A stretch of 64,000 nucleotides of DNA from Synechococcus sp. MU1643. Lineage in GTDB: Bacteria; Cyanobacteriota; Cyanobacteriia; PCC-6307; Cyanobiaceae. Location: contig NZ_VTKY01000003.1 in NCBI RefSeq assembly GCF_020514095.1, positions 1 to 64,000 of the forward strand. The letters run 5' to 3'. Below the pieces are notes generated by a model. The model had not been told where the DNA came from. It did not search any database and saw nothing but the letters and a program-made list of their open reading frames with translations. Below, piece by piece: positions 18,012 through 27,145 of this stretch (positions within the stretch are counted from its first letter, which is position 1; every line of letters begins with the position of its first letter). Position numbers and translations under genes: made by a program.

Positions 18012-19105
18012 AACGCTGCTGTGCCTCCTGCCTGGCGGATCCCCAATCCAGCCATCGCCGAAGGTCGCAGACGATCGTCTTTCAACTTAAGGCCAACAAA
18101 GGGGTCATCCACCAAGTTGAGGTGGCTGTCGAGATCCGGCCAACGAATCAAAGGCAACATCTGTGCCGCTGCACCGTTCAACAATGAGCTGTCGGAGTAG
18201 CAACCCACCATCAGATCCAGCCCCTTCTTCTGCGCCACATGAGCCATCAGCAGGGCCTGACTGAGCCCCCCGGTCTTCAGCAGCTTGAGATTCACGCCAT
18301 CCACCACCGGAGCCAGGCGCAGCAGATCCTCCAGATCCCAGCAACTTTCATCCGCCACCAAGGCCATTGGACAGTGAGGGTGAAGCGCCGCGAATCCCGC
18401 TGTGTCCTGCGTGGGATCCAGATCGGGAGCCAGGGGCTGCTCAAGCAGCACCACCTGATGTACGGCCAGGGCCTCAAGCATTCGCCTGGTCTGATCCAAG
18501 GTCCATCCGCCGTTGGCATCCACCTGTAGTTCGACCGCCACACCCTGCCGCTGGGATCGATCCGTGATGGCTTGGGCCACAGCCTTCAACAGGCTGAGGT
18601 CGTGATCCAACCCGTCGGGGCTGCCCAGCTTGAGCTTCACCCGCGTCGCCGGCAGCTGCGTCCACCAGCGTTCGAGACGATCCAACACGGCATCCTCAGA
18701 AGCCAGGCCCAGGGTGATGCTGGTGGCCACACCCTCGGCTGGATCCAACCCCCAGAGCCGCCATAGCGGATGGCCAAGCCGTTGCCCGTACCAGTCCCAC
18801 AAGGCCAGGTCGATGGCACAACGGGCCGGGGGGCTGAGGGCGTTCAGCAAGGGCTCGAACCGTTGCGGATGGTTGGGATCCAAAGCCTCAAGTTGCGGCA
18901 AAAGCGCCAGCAGCTCTTGTTCCACAGCCTCCAGGGCAAAGGCACGGTGGCCGGTCTCAAATCCACCGGCCTCGCCGCGGCCGACCAGCCCATCACGTTC
19001 CACCCTGAGCTCCAACCGCACCACGTCAGCTGTGGTGCCCCGGCTTATCGTGAGGGGCACGGCCTTGGTGAGCGAAAACCGTGTGAGGGCCCAGCCCATC
19101 GCCAT
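18008..19105 (-). CDS. Enolase-superfamily dipeptide epimerase / DgcA-like racemase
   Basis: A muconate-lactonising-type enolase-superfamily enzyme of 365 residues. The catalytic KxK lysine is in RVKLKLGS, metal ligands are in VDANGGW, LLEQPL and VADES, and the second-base lysine is in NLKLLKTGG. Known relatives epimerise L-Ala-D/L-Glu (murein peptide recycling) or racemise N-acetyl-glutamate (DgcA). The coupled downstream DUF1611 gene favours the latter or a murein-derived D-Glu role. ATG 19105 is preferred to a TTG six codons upstream. Confidence 0.87.
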   Translation of the reverse strand: MAMGWALTRFSLTKAVPLTISRGTTADVVRLELRVERDGLVGRGEAGGFETGHRAFALEAVEQELLALLPQLEALDPNHPQRFEPLLNALSPPARCAIDLALWDWYGQRLGHPLWRLWGLDPAEGVATSITLGLASEDAVLDRLERWWTQLPATRVKLKLGSPDGLDHDLSLLKAVAQAITDRSQRQGVAVELQVDANGGWTLDQTRRMLEALAVHQVVLLEQPLAPDLDPTQDTAGFAALHPHCPMALVADESCWDLEDLLRLAPVVDGVNLKLLKTGGLSQALLMAHVAQKKGLDLMVGCYSDSSLLNGAAAQMLPLIRWPDLDSHLNLVDDPFVGLKLKDDRLRPSAMAGLGIRQAGGTAAL

Positions 19106-19173
19106 CCGGCCGTCAATCTCCAAACTGACACAACACCGCTGTGACTCACACTGGGAGGGCTTGAGCCAGAGAT

Positions 19174-20568
19174 TTGGTCGCCTCCGCCCCCCTCGCCACT
19201 GACGCCGCTGCCAATCCTCGACGGGGTAGTTACTGGATCACCACGTTCGGCTGCCAGATGAACAAGGCGGATTCCGAACGGATGGCGGGAATCCTTGAGG
19301 CCATGGGCTACCAGGAGGCATCAGCCGAACTGGATGCCGATCTAGTGCTCTACAACACCTGCACCATCAGGGACAACGCCGAGCAGAAGGTTTACAGCTA
19401 TCTCGGCAGACAAGCCCAGAGGAAACGCAGCAACCCCAATCTCACCCTGGTGGTGGCGGGCTGTGTTGCCCAGCAGGAAGGCGAATCACTGCTCCGGCGG
19501 GTGCCGGAGCTGGATCTGGTGATGGGTCCACAGCACGCCAACCGTCTTGAAACCCTGCTGCTGCAGGTGGACAGCGGTCAGCAGGTGGTCGCCACCGAAG
19601 ACCACCACATCCTTGAAGACATCACCACGGCCCGCCGAGACAGCAGCATCTGCGGCTGGGTGAACGTGATCTATGGCTGCAACGAACGTTGCACCTACTG
19701 CGTGGTGCCCTCCGTGCGCGGCAAAGAACAATCACGCCTGCCCCAGGCGATCAAGCTGGAAATGGAGGGCCTTGCTGCCCAGGGCTACAAGGAAATCACC
19801 CTGCTCGGCCAGAACATTGATGCCTACGGCCGTGATCTACCGGGCATCACGCCGGAGGGTCGCCGCCAACACACCCTCACGGATTTGCTCCATCACGTGC
19901 ACGACGTGGAGGGCATTGAACGAATCCGTTTTGCCACCAGCCACCCGCGCTACTTCACCGAGCGGCTGATCGATGCCTGTGCCGACCTGCCCAAGCTCTG
20001 TGAACACTTCCACATTCCTTTTCAGAGCGGGGACAACGACGTGTTGCAAGCCATGGCCCGGGGCTACACCGTTGAGCGCTACCGGCGGATCATCGACCGC
20101 ATCCGTGAGCGCATGCCCGATGCCTCCCTCAGTGCCGATGTGATCGTTGCCTTCCCCGGCGAAACCGATGCGCAGTACCGCCGCACCCTCGATCTGATCG
20201 AAGAAATAGGCTTCGATCAGGTGAACACAGCGGCCTATTCACCTCGGCCCAATACCCCTGCAGCCAATTGGGACAACCAGCTGCCGGAGGAGGTGAAGGT
20301 GGAACGCCTGCGCGAAATCAATGCCCTGGTGGAACGCTGCGCCCGCAAGGCCAATGCCCGCTACGAGGGGCGCACTGAAGAAGTGCTGGCGGAGGGCATC
20401 AATCCCAAGGACCCATCGCAGCTGATGGGACGAACCCGCACCAATCGCCTGACCTTCTTCAGCTTCACCGGAGCGGATGGCCATGCCTACGACGCCGGCG
20501 ATCTCGTGCAGGTGCGCATCGATGCGGTGCGTTCCTTTTCACTCAGCGGCAGCCCCCTGCCCCACTAA
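19174..20568 (+). CDS. miaB: tRNA-2-methylthio-N6-dimethylallyladenosine synthase MiaB
   Basis: MiaB is a radical-SAM methylthiotransferase modifying i6A37 of tRNAs that read UNN codons. The N-terminal UPF0004 domain has [28 protein letters not shown] and [11 protein letters not shown] (three auxiliary-cluster cysteines). The radical-SAM motif is [12 protein letters not shown] (CxxxCxxC), and a TRAM domain follows at the C-terminus. The start appears to be TTG 19174. 464 residues is typical. Confidence 0.95.
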   Translation: MVASAPLATDAAANPRRGSYWITTFGCQMNKADSERMAGILEAMGYQEASAELDADLVLYNTCTIRDNAEQKVYSYLGRQAQRKRSNPNLTLVVAGCVAQQEGESLLRRVPELDLVMGPQHANRLETLLLQVDSGQQVVATEDHHILEDITTARRDSSICGWVNVIYGCNERCTYCVVPSVRGKEQSRLPQAIKLEMEGLAAQGYKEITLLGQNIDAYGRDLPGITPEGRRQHTLTDLLHHVHDVEGIERIRFATSHPRYFTERLIDACADLPKLCEHFHIPFQSGDNDVLQAMARGYTVERYRRIIDRIRERMPDASLSADVIVAFPGETDAQYRRTLDLIEEIGFDQVNTAAYSPRPNTPAANWDNQLPEEVKVERLREINALVERCARKANARYEGRTEEVLAEGINPKDPSQLMGRTRTNRLTFFSFTGADGHAYDAGDLVQVRIDAVRSFSLSGSPLPH

Positions 20569-20619
20569 GTACAACGCTGATACCTTTGGCGCTCCCACCG
20601 CTCAGGGGTCGAAGCATTC

Positions 20620-21672
20620 ATGCCGTCCAGTCCCATCACGGTCGGGCTCGTCTTTGGAGGCCGCTCTGGAGAACATGACGTGTCGATCAGATCTGCGGCG
20701 ACCGTCGTCCGAGGCCTACGCAAAGGAAACAACAGAGATCGTTACACGGTGCAGCCAATCTACATCGACCGTGATGGTCGCTGGTGGGGAACGGATCTAT
20801 CCGAGGCGACCCTGGCCTCCGAAACCGCACCAGAGCTCGCACCACCTCTGCACCCCTCAGGATTCCAAGGTTTCCCGGAGGGATGTGATGCGGTCGATCT
20901 CTGGTATCCGGTGCTGCATGGTCCCAATGGAGAGGACGGAACCATTCAGGGGTTGTTCCAGCTGACCGGCAAACCCTTCGTAGGCGCCGGTGTGCTCGGC
21001 TCAGCCGTCAGCATGGACAAGCAGGCTATGAAATCTGCCTTCTCCAGCGCCGGGCTGTCACAGGTGCCCTATGTGGCCCTTCACGCGTCCGAACTCGAAG
21101 ACGCGAACAGCCGATCGGCACTCTTGGATCGGATTGAACGCGAACTGAACTACCCCTGCTTTGTGAAGCCCGCCAATCTCGGTTCGTCGGTGGGCATCAG
21201 CAAGGTCCGTTCCCGTCACGAACTGGAAGCAGGCCTCAAGCAGGCAGCAGCTCTCGATCCAAGGCTGGTGGTGGAGCAGGGCGTCAACGCCAGAGAGGTG
21301 GAATGCGCCGTCCTGGGGGGACGCATGCTCGAGGCGTCGGTGATCGGTGAGGTTCGTTTTGATGCGGACTGGTACGACTACGAGACGAAATACACCGCAG
21401 GGCGCAGCACCACGTTGATTCCAGCTCCCATACCGGATGAAGTGGCTGACCGGATCCGCGCCCAGGCCTTGCAGGCCTGCTCTGCCGTGGGCGTCAACGG
21501 CATGGGACGGGTGGATTTCTTCTACGACGACGTCAACGATCAGCTCTGGATCAACGAAATCAACACCCTGCCTGGTTTCACTGCCCAGAGCATGTTCCCG
21601 ATGCTCTGGGAGGTCAGCGGCGTAACACTCGAACAGTTGGTGCACAAACTGATCCAAACCGCAGGAGAATGA
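20620..21672 (+). CDS. ddl: D-alanine--D-alanine ligase
   Basis: Ddl makes the D-Ala-D-Ala dipeptide for peptidoglycan. ATP-grasp features are visible: N-terminal [19 protein letters not shown], the large central [12 protein letters not shown], [16 protein letters not shown], and the magnesium-binding [16 protein letters not shown]. The 350-residue length is normal. It opens a plus-strand block ddl, small membrane protein, ftsQ, ftsZ. Confidence 0.96.
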   Translation: MPSSPITVGLVFGGRSGEHDVSIRSAATVVRGLRKGNNRDRYTVQPIYIDRDGRWWGTDLSEATLASETAPELAPPLHPSGFQGFPEGCDAVDLWYPVLHGPNGEDGTIQGLFQLTGKPFVGAGVLGSAVSMDKQAMKSAFSSAGLSQVPYVALHASELEDANSRSALLDRIERELNYPCFVKPANLGSSVGISKVRSRHELEAGLKQAAALDPRLVVEQGVNAREVECAVLGGRMLEASVIGEVRFDADWYDYETKYTAGRSTTLIPAPIPDEVADRIRAQALQACSAVGVNGMGRVDFFYDDVNDQLWINEINTLPGFTAQSMFPMLWEVSGVTLEQLVHKLIQTAGE

Positions 21673-21695
21673 TCACAGCGTCCTTCGCCTAACCC

Positions 21696-22106
21696 ATGAG
21701 CCACGGACTGCTCTGGTTTCCTTTGCTACTGGCCTTTGTGCTGCTGGCCTCGCTCGGATGGCTGGAACGGCGGCGCCAAAACCTGTTTCGTGCCTGGGCC
21801 GAAGGCTCCGAACTCGCCAAGCTCGACGGTTGTGGTGGTGCCCGTCTGAAAGATGGTGAACTGCAATGGAGCCGCTTCGAAGCGGGCAGTTTTCAGGATC
21901 AGGGCTCGTTTGATGTCTGCAGGCTTGAGCTTGTGGAACTGATGTCGCTGGCATCCGGTGATGCGCCGCTCACCGATGAATCCCAGGGGCAATGTCGGCT
22001 ACGCCTCATCGGTAAGGACCTGCAGATGGATGTGCCCTTCTCTGATGCCGACCGCGCGCGCAGCTGGGGTGAGCAGCTGATGGCACGGGCCCGATGCGAC
22101 CTGTGA
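21696..22106 (+). CDS. Conserved hypothetical single-pass membrane protein between ddl and ftsQ
   Basis: This 136-residue protein has one N-terminal transmembrane helix (about residues 5-23) and a soluble domain with LDGCGGARLKDGELQWSRFE and RLIGKDLQMDVPFSDADRARSWGEQL. I do not recognise a named domain. It starts 24 bases after ddl and overlaps ftsQ by 13 bases, so it belongs to the cell-wall/division operon. A division or envelope role is inferred from position only. Confidence 0.78.
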   Translation: MSHGLLWFPLLLAFVLLASLGWLERRRQNLFRAWAEGSELAKLDGCGGARLKDGELQWSRFEAGSFQDQGSFDVCRLELVELMSLASGDAPLTDESQGQCRLRLIGKDLQMDVPFSDADRARSWGEQLMARARCDL

Positions 22107-22939
22107 GCCGGGTCTCGACCACCAACAAACCCTCCCAACGGCCGGTTTCCGCTCAGGCCGCCCGGCGCCGGGACTTACGCAGGCAGCGCCGCCAGACCCT
22201 GTTGCTTCAGCTCTGGCGGTTCGTGGCCTTGCTGCTTATCAGTGGAGGATTCAGTTGGACCCTGTTGCGCCATGGCTGGACGCTGCGGAGCCCGGAGGCG
22301 ATCATCCTGACCGGAGGTGCTGCCATTGAGACCAATCAGGTCATCGAGGCCGCCAAGCTGCGCTTTCCCTCACCTCTCCTGGAGGTCAGTCCCAGGGCTC
22401 TTGAACAAAAACTGGTGAAGGTCTTACCGGTTCGTAGCGCTCAAGTGCAGCGCCGAATGCTGCCTGCTCGCCTGATCATCAGCCTGAAGCCCAAGATTCC
22501 CGTCGCAAAGGCGGTGCGTCAGGGGCCTACTGGAAGGGAACGCGGACTGCTGAACGCCGAAGGAGAGTGGATCACCCTGAGCGACGCAGTACCAGAACCG
22601 CTCACGAACATCATGGTGCGCGGTTGGAACGACCAGCAGCGCGCTCAGATCGTTGCACTGCTGCAACAACGGGATCGTTTCGAGGGAAGGCTGAAAGCCA
22701 TCGTGCTTCACCCCGACGGCAATATCAGTCTGATCACCACTGAACTGGGTCAGATTGATCTGGGTGGCGAACCAACCCTTCTGAACGCCCAAATCGAGAC
22801 GATCGTCCACCTCAACAAGACGTTGCCGAAGCACCTGCGCCAGGGCCATCAGAGCAGCCTTGATCTCAGCAATCCGGACCGACCGGAACTGCAACTGCCG
22901 GCGCCACCCACGCCCAAAAAGGTCAAAACGCAACCCTGA
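22094..22939 (+). CDS. ftsQ: Cell division protein FtsQ (POTRA-type)
   Basis: FtsQ is a bitopic divisome scaffold. The basic N-terminus (QAARRRDLRRQRRQTL) is followed by one transmembrane helix (about residues 40-58). A POTRA domain then follows (EAIILTGGAAIETNQVIEAA, LEQKLVKVLPVRSAQVQRR) and a beta domain. Sequence is divergent as usual in cyanobacteria, but the order ddl-ftsQ-ftsZ supports the call. Its ATG lies inside the upstream gene. Confidence 0.9.
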   Translation: MRPVSRVSTTNKPSQRPVSAQAARRRDLRRQRRQTLLLQLWRFVALLLISGGFSWTLLRHGWTLRSPEAIILTGGAAIETNQVIEAAKLRFPSPLLEVSPRALEQKLVKVLPVRSAQVQRRMLPARLIISLKPKIPVAKAVRQGPTGRERGLLNAEGEWITLSDAVPEPLTNIMVRGWNDQQRAQIVALLQQRDRFEGRLKAIVLHPDGNISLITTELGQIDLGGEPTLLNAQIETIVHLNKTLPKHLRQGHQSSLDLSNPDRPELQLPAPPTPKKVKTQP

Positions 22940-23056
22940 ATGCAGAGGATTGAAAATCTGGAGACCACAACCTCAGTTCCTGGTTTGTGATCTGTTGAAG
23001 CCGAGACCAGGCTTCAGGGACATAATGCATCGCAACCACACGGTTCTGCCTCGACG

Positions 23057-24166
23057 ATGGAGATGGTGAGCGGCTCAGGGTCTTACACGGCAGCGGGAAT
23101 CCAGCCCAGCCAATCCGCCCGCATCGAGGTCATCGGCGTTGGCGGCGGTGGCAGCAATGCCGTCAACCGCATGATCCTCAGTGACCTTGAGGGGGTGGGC
23201 TATCGCGTTCTCAACACCGATGCGCAGGCCCTAATCCAATCGCAAGCCCAGCAACGCCTGCAGTTGGGGCAGACCCTGACCCGCGGGCTTGGCGCCGGCG
23301 GCAATCCGACCATCGGCCAGAAAGCAGCCGAGGAATCCCGTACTGATCTGCACGACGCACTGCAGGGCTCCGATCTTGTGTTCATTGCCGCTGGTATGGG
23401 CGGTGGAACGGGTACTGGTGCCGCTCCAGTGGTGGCCGAAGTCGCCCGTGAAGTCGGTGCTCTCACCGTCGGCATCGTGACTAAGCCGTTCGGCTTTGAG
23501 GGCCGTCGTCGCATGCGTCAGGCCGACGAAGGCATCGCCCGTTTGGCGGAACACGTGGATACTCTGATCGTGATCCCCAACGACCGCCTGCGTGATGCCA
23601 TCGGCGGAGCTCCGCTTCAGGAAGCCTTCCGCAGTGCGGACGACGTCCTGCGCATGGGCGTCAAAGGCATCAGTGACATCATCACCTGCCCTGGCCTGGT
23701 GAACGTTGACTTTGCGGACGTTCGCTCCGTGATGACAGAAGCAGGAACAGCACTGCTGGGCATCGGCATCGGTTCCGGTCGCTCCCGAGCTGTGGAAGCA
23801 GCCCAGGCTGCGATCGCCAGTCCACTACTGGAAACCGAGCGAATCGATGGCGCGAAGGGCTGTGTGATCAACATCAGTGGCGGCAAGGACATGACCTTGG
23901 AGGACATGACCACTGCTTCCGAGGTGATTTACGACGTTGTCGACCCCGAAGCAAACATCATCGTGGGAGCTGTTGTGGATGAGGCGCTCGAAGGCGAGAT
24001 TCACGTCACGGTGATCGCCACAGGATTCGAAAACAAGCAGCCTTACCGCAGCGAGCGCAGCCGCTCTGTGCCAGGAATGTTGAATCGTAGGGAACCCGAA
24101 GAGAACGGCGCCCGCATTCCTGAATTCCTGCGTCGCCGTCAACAACAGGACAACGGCACGGTATGA
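23057..24166 (+). CDS. ftsZ: Cell division protein FtsZ
   Basis: FtsZ is the tubulin-like GTPase that forms the Z ring. Hallmarks are [17 protein letters not shown], the tubulin signature [16 protein letters not shown], the T7 catalytic loop [11 protein letters not shown], and a C-terminal tail ending [13 protein letters not shown]. That tail holds the conserved peptide that binds membrane tethers such as SepF. Length 369 residues. The 117-base gap after ftsQ leaves room for a separate promoter; a GAAGCC/GGCTTC inverted repeat lies there. Confidence 0.97.
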   Translation: MEMVSGSGSYTAAGIQPSQSARIEVIGVGGGGSNAVNRMILSDLEGVGYRVLNTDAQALIQSQAQQRLQLGQTLTRGLGAGGNPTIGQKAAEESRTDLHDALQGSDLVFIAAGMGGGTGTGAAPVVAEVAREVGALTVGIVTKPFGFEGRRRMRQADEGIARLAEHVDTLIVIPNDRLRDAIGGAPLQEAFRSADDVLRMGVKGISDIITCPGLVNVDFADVRSVMTEAGTALLGIGIGSGRSRAVEAAQAAIASPLLETERIDGAKGCVINISGGKDMTLEDMTTASEVIYDVVDPEANIIVGAVVDEALEGEIHVTVIATGFENKQPYRSERSRSVPGMLNRREPEENGARIPEFLRRRQQQDNGTV

Positions 24167-24171
24167 GAGCC

Positions 24172-24195
24172 CCGTCAGGCCTTCTGGTCTGACGG
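24172..24195. terminator. Short hairpin after ftsZ, possible bidirectional terminator
   Basis: CCGTCAG and CTGACGG form a 7-bp stem with a 10-base loop, starting 5 bases after the ftsZ stop. There is no clear T-run on either strand, so termination is tentative. The minus-strand SRP RNA gene ends just to its right. Confidence 0.4.
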
Positions 24196-24205
24196 CTGCT
24201 TCGAA

Positions 24206-24300
24206 GGTGGTGACCCGGAACCCACGCCTGCCCTGAGCATCCCGTGTGGCTGCTCCCTTCCGGTCCTGACCAGATTTGGGCGTCAGAGCCGCATAGGCCC
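24206..24300 (-). ncRNA. ffs: Signal recognition particle RNA (4.5S type)
   Basis: The minus strand carries the diagnostic SRP RNA apical domain: GGTCAGGACCGGAAGGGAGC followed by AGCC, with the GGAA tetraloop and asymmetric internal loop bound by Ffh. Flanking sequence can fold into the single long hairpin of a small bacterial SRP RNA. Ends are estimated from family length (about 95-100 nt) and are uncertain by about 5-10 bases. It lies antisense to the surrounding ftsZ-panB direction. Confidence 0.88.
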
Positions 24301-24348
24301 GAATCGGCTAAATGCTAGCAATGAGCCTCCAAGGGGTTCTGAAGCTGA

Positions 24349-25158
24349 ATGCGTCCTTCTGATCTAACCCACTTCAAGCAGAAGGGCCAACCCATTGCCG
24401 TCCTCACCGCTTGGGACAGCCTCTCTGCGGCCCTGGCCGAAGCCGCCGGTGCCGATGTGCTGCTGATCGGTGATTCGCTGGCGATGGTGGCGCTGGGCCA
24501 TGCCACAACCCTGCCGGTAAGCCTGGACCAGATGCTCCATCACACCCAGGCGGTTGCACGGGGATTGACCGCCCTGCCCGCCGATCAGCCCCTGTTGGTC
24601 TGCGACCTGCCCTTTCTTAGCTACCAGTGCGGTGAAGACCTCGCCGTGGCGGCTGCAGGACGCCTGCTGAAGGAGTCCAGTGCCGCAGCGGTGAAATTGG
24701 AGGGAGCTGAACCGGAGGTCGTCGCCGTGATCGACCGACTGGTGCGCATGGGCATTCCTGTGATGGGGCATCTGGGCCTCACCCCCCAGGCCGTGCATCG
24801 TTTGGGTTACCGCCGCCAGGCCACGGACGCCATCAGCCAGGAACGTCTGATCGAGCAGGCGTGCGCCCTTGAGCAGAAGGGCTGCTTCTCCTTGGTGCTG
24901 GAACATGTTCCATCTGAGCTGGCGTGCCGTGTGCAGCAGGCCCTGACCATCCCGGTGATCGGCATCGGTGCAGGTGATGGCTGCGACGGCCAAGTGCGTG
25001 TCACGGCAGACCTACTGGGGCTCACCGCCAAACAACCTCCCTTCAGCCCAGCGCTGGTGGATGGCCGCCGATTGTTCATCGACGCGTTGAAGGGTTGGGT
25101 CAATCAGACCCGGAACCACACTCCTCCCACCAAAGGGGGGAAAACCCAAGCCGATTAG
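24349..25158 (+). CDS. panB: 3-methyl-2-oxobutanoate hydroxymethyltransferase
   Basis: PanB makes ketopantoate from 2-oxoisovalerate and methylenetetrahydrofolate in pantothenate synthesis. The TIM-barrel motifs [31 protein letters not shown] (Mg ligands), [22 protein letters not shown] and [12 protein letters not shown] are present. Length 269 residues. The start lies 48 bases beyond the SRP RNA 5' end, so the two are divergently transcribed. Confidence 0.96.
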   Translation: MRPSDLTHFKQKGQPIAVLTAWDSLSAALAEAAGADVLLIGDSLAMVALGHATTLPVSLDQMLHHTQAVARGLTALPADQPLLVCDLPFLSYQCGEDLAVAAAGRLLKESSAAAVKLEGAEPEVVAVIDRLVRMGIPVMGHLGLTPQAVHRLGYRRQATDAISQERLIEQACALEQKGCFSLVLEHVPSELACRVQQALTIPVIGIGAGDGCDGQVRVTADLLGLTAKQPPFSPALVDGRRLFIDALKGWVNQTRNHTPPTKGGKTQAD

Positions 25159-25353
25159 AACTTGAATCACAGCCCTAAAAGCGCCACAGGGCTGTGTGTG
25201 ATGCGAAGCCTGCAAAGGAATGGCTGGGTTTTGAGTGACGACAACGGTCATCCGTACCTCCGTCGTCTGCTCTCGATTTTCAAAAAAGCTGCAACCAGAC
25301 CGTTGGACGATCTCCGGTTCTGAGGGGTTCCGGAGATTTCTATTTGCTTCCCT
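25159..25353. other. Intergenic region with two hairpins, no recognised gene
   Basis: About 195 bases lack a convincing gene. A CACAGCCCT/AGGGCTGTG stem lies near 25171-25199, soon after panB, and could end its transcript, although no T-run follows. A perfect 8-bp stem ATCTCCGG/CCGGAGAT lies at 25310-25337 followed by TTCTATTT, just before the small ORF at 25354. It may be a weak terminator or a leader structure. Confidence 0.5.
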
Positions 25354-25500
25354 ATGGATCAAGCTGAGATCAACGACTGGACATCGATCGCCGAGAGCAT
25401 GGAAGCCAAGGTCGATACCGAGAGCTGGTTCTACTTTCGTGCTCGTGCAATTGCTGACGGGAAGCCTGATCTCATGCCCAACATTTCAGTTGTTGGCTGA
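25354..25500 (+). CDS. Small acidic hypothetical protein, 48 aa
   Basis: An ATG opens a 48-residue frame (MDQAEINDWTSIAESMEAKV, then TESWFYFRARAIADGKPDL, MPNI). The pattern of an acidic helix, an aromatic-basic segment and a DGKPDLMPN tail looks like the short conserved proteins found in marine picocyanobacteria, although I cannot name the family. No strong ribosome-binding site is visible and a hairpin sits 17 bases upstream. Confidence 0.55.
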   Translation: MDQAEINDWTSIAESMEAKVDTESWFYFRARAIADGKPDLMPNISVVG

Positions 25501-25734
25501 CCCTGCTTGATCTGCTCGATAACAGGGATGGGGGTCGGCCATCGAGCCTTTGCTCGACTGTCTCAAGCGTTTAGGGAGATGCTGGCGAGGGAACCCGCGA
25601 ACATTCCATCTCCCAAGCGTTTGCAGTGGTGCTAGCGCCTAGGCCATCCTCACAGCCAACTTGAGAAAATCTGGCTAAGCATTAACGCCTAATTTAGATG
25701 CAACTGATACCTGGTGAGGGCCCGTCCGTCAGCC

Positions 25735-25788
25735 ATGATGGAACTGAAGGCAGTGGTGCCTTCGATGCGTCGTTTGGGGGTGGGCTGA
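25735..25788 (+). CDS. Possible 17-aa peptide ORF inside a candidate short transcript
   Basis: ATGATG opens MMELKAVVPSMRRLGVG followed by TGA. The stop codon falls in the loop of the terminator at 25779-25807, so a short transcript could encode this peptide or be a plain sRNA. No strong ribosome-binding site is seen. The call is tentative. Confidence 0.25.
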   Translation: MMELKAVVPSMRRLGVG

Positions 25789-25807
25789 GGGGCCTACCTC
25801 TTTTTTT
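25779..25807 (+). terminator. Intrinsic terminator with no annotated gene upstream
   Basis: GGTGGGC and GCCTACC form a 7-bp stem (one G-U pair) with a 6-base loop, followed by TCTTTTTTT. No known gene precedes it on the plus strand, which suggests a short unannotated transcript starting near 25660-25720. The remaining sequence to 25903 shows no other supported feature. Confidence 0.7.
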
Positions 25808-25903
25808 GGGATTTCGGGCGAATTCATTCACATTTCCGACCCAGCCAGCCATACAGGTCGCAAGGTCGTTGCATTCCGAGCCAAACGCAACAGCAACCTC
25901 CGA

Positions 25904-27106
25904 TCAATCAGATCGCTTGGTGTGACTGGTTTGGTCTTCTAAAGCCTCTTCCCACCACAGAATCACCTCAATCAGCACCTGATTGCTGAGGGCCATGCCC
26001 TCGGGGTCGGAGAGGCACCAACGGCCTGCTCGCTGCTGCAGCCATCCACGCTCAACGAACGGTTGCCATCGGCGCACGAGTGCATCGGCATCAAGACCTT
26101 GAAGGGGCACTCCTTCTCGGCGCCGCAGACCCACCAGCAATTGATCATCCAATGGGAGACCAGCCTCCGCGATGGATTCCTCAGGAGGGCTGTCCAGCCA
26201 TGCCGCATAGGCAGCGCGGGTACGGGGTCGCGCCATGCGCACCCCCCAGGGTGCTGATGTCGCTCCCATGCCAAATCCCCACCAACCGGCACCGCTCCAA
26301 TACACCCGGTTGTGACGGGAGGCATGACCTGGTCGGGCGTGGTTTGAAATCTCGTAACGGCTAAGGCCGGCAGCCGCCAGCCGTTGCGATGTTCGCCCCA
26401 TCAGCGCTACGGCAAGGTCGTCCTCCGGCAGCTTCAACAGTCCAAGAGAGCGTTGGTGGTCAAACACAGTGCCGGGTTCCACCGAAAGGTCGTAGATCGA
26501 GAGATGGGGGGCCTGAGTGGCAAGGGCCTGATCCAACTGCGCATCCCACCCAGCCAGAGTCTGGCCCGGGAGGTTCTGGATGAGATCGAGACTCCAGGAT
26601 CGGAGCGCGCCATCGCGCCTGGCCTGAACCAGCCAATCAATCGCCGCATGGAGGTCGGTGTGGCGGTGCCGACGCCCCAGCTGTTCGAGCACCGCGTCAT
26701 CAAAGCTCTGGCCCCCGAGGCTGATGCGATTCACTCCATGGGCCAGTACGGAGGCCAATTGAGCGGAATCAAAGGTGGCCGGATCCATCTCCAGGGTGAT
26801 TTCCGCACCCGGTTGAAGACCAAATTTGTCTGCCAAAGCATCGAGCAGTGATCCGATCTGATCAGGGCACAACAGGGATGGCGTGCCCCCGCCGATATAG
26901 ACCGTGGATAGGGGCGGACCGCTTGGGGCAGAAGCGATTTCCCGATGCAGCAGGCTCAGGTACTCACGGATCGAGCGACTGCCAGGCCCATGGTCAGCCT
27001 GGGCTTGGTCCCCCAGGGGAACAACGGCGAAATCGCAGTAATAACAGCGCCGGTGGCAGAAGGGAATGTGGAGGTAGGCGCTGCGAGGTGGGATGGGATA
27101 AGGCAT
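25904..27106 (-). CDS. hemW: Radical SAM protein HemW (coproporphyrinogen oxidase-like)
   Basis: The radical-SAM motif is HIPFCHRRCYYCDF (CxxxCxxC plus a following CDF), with YIGGGTPSLL and ISLGGQSFDDAVLEQLGR, and a C-terminal HemN-like domain. HemW is a heme chaperone rather than a true oxygen-independent coproporphyrinogen oxidase, which usually carries an additional cysteine arrangement; the CDF ending favours HemW. ATG 27106 gives 400 residues, and upstream in-frame sequence overlaps the divergent PIN-TRAM start. The intergenic gap to that gene is 39 bases. Confidence 0.9.
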   Translation of the reverse strand: MPYPIPPRSAYLHIPFCHRRCYYCDFAVVPLGDQAQADHGPGSRSIREYLSLLHREIASAPSGPPLSTVYIGGGTPSLLCPDQIGSLLDALADKFGLQPGAEITLEMDPATFDSAQLASVLAHGVNRISLGGQSFDDAVLEQLGRRHRHTDLHAAIDWLVQARRDGALRSWSLDLIQNLPGQTLAGWDAQLDQALATQAPHLSIYDLSVEPGTVFDHQRSLGLLKLPEDDLAVALMGRTSQRLAAAGLSRYEISNHARPGHASRHNRVYWSGAGWWGFGMGATSAPWGVRMARPRTRAAYAAWLDSPPEESIAEAGLPLDDQLLVGLRRREGVPLQGLDADALVRRWQPFVERGWLQQRAGRWCLSDPEGMALSNQVLIEVILWWEEALEDQTSHTKRSD

Positions 27107-27145
27107 GCTTCTGGCATCCGGATCGAGCTGCCACGACCTGAACCC

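Noticed and set aside
22940-23056. Possible promoter for ftsZ with a CATAAT-like box
   Set aside because: Spacing to TTGAAG is about 20 bases rather than 17, so it is too weak to call.
25698-25925. 75-codon plus-strand frame
   Set aside because: It reads through the terminator at 25779-25807 and overlaps the hemW 3' end, with no ribosome-binding site or family-like text.
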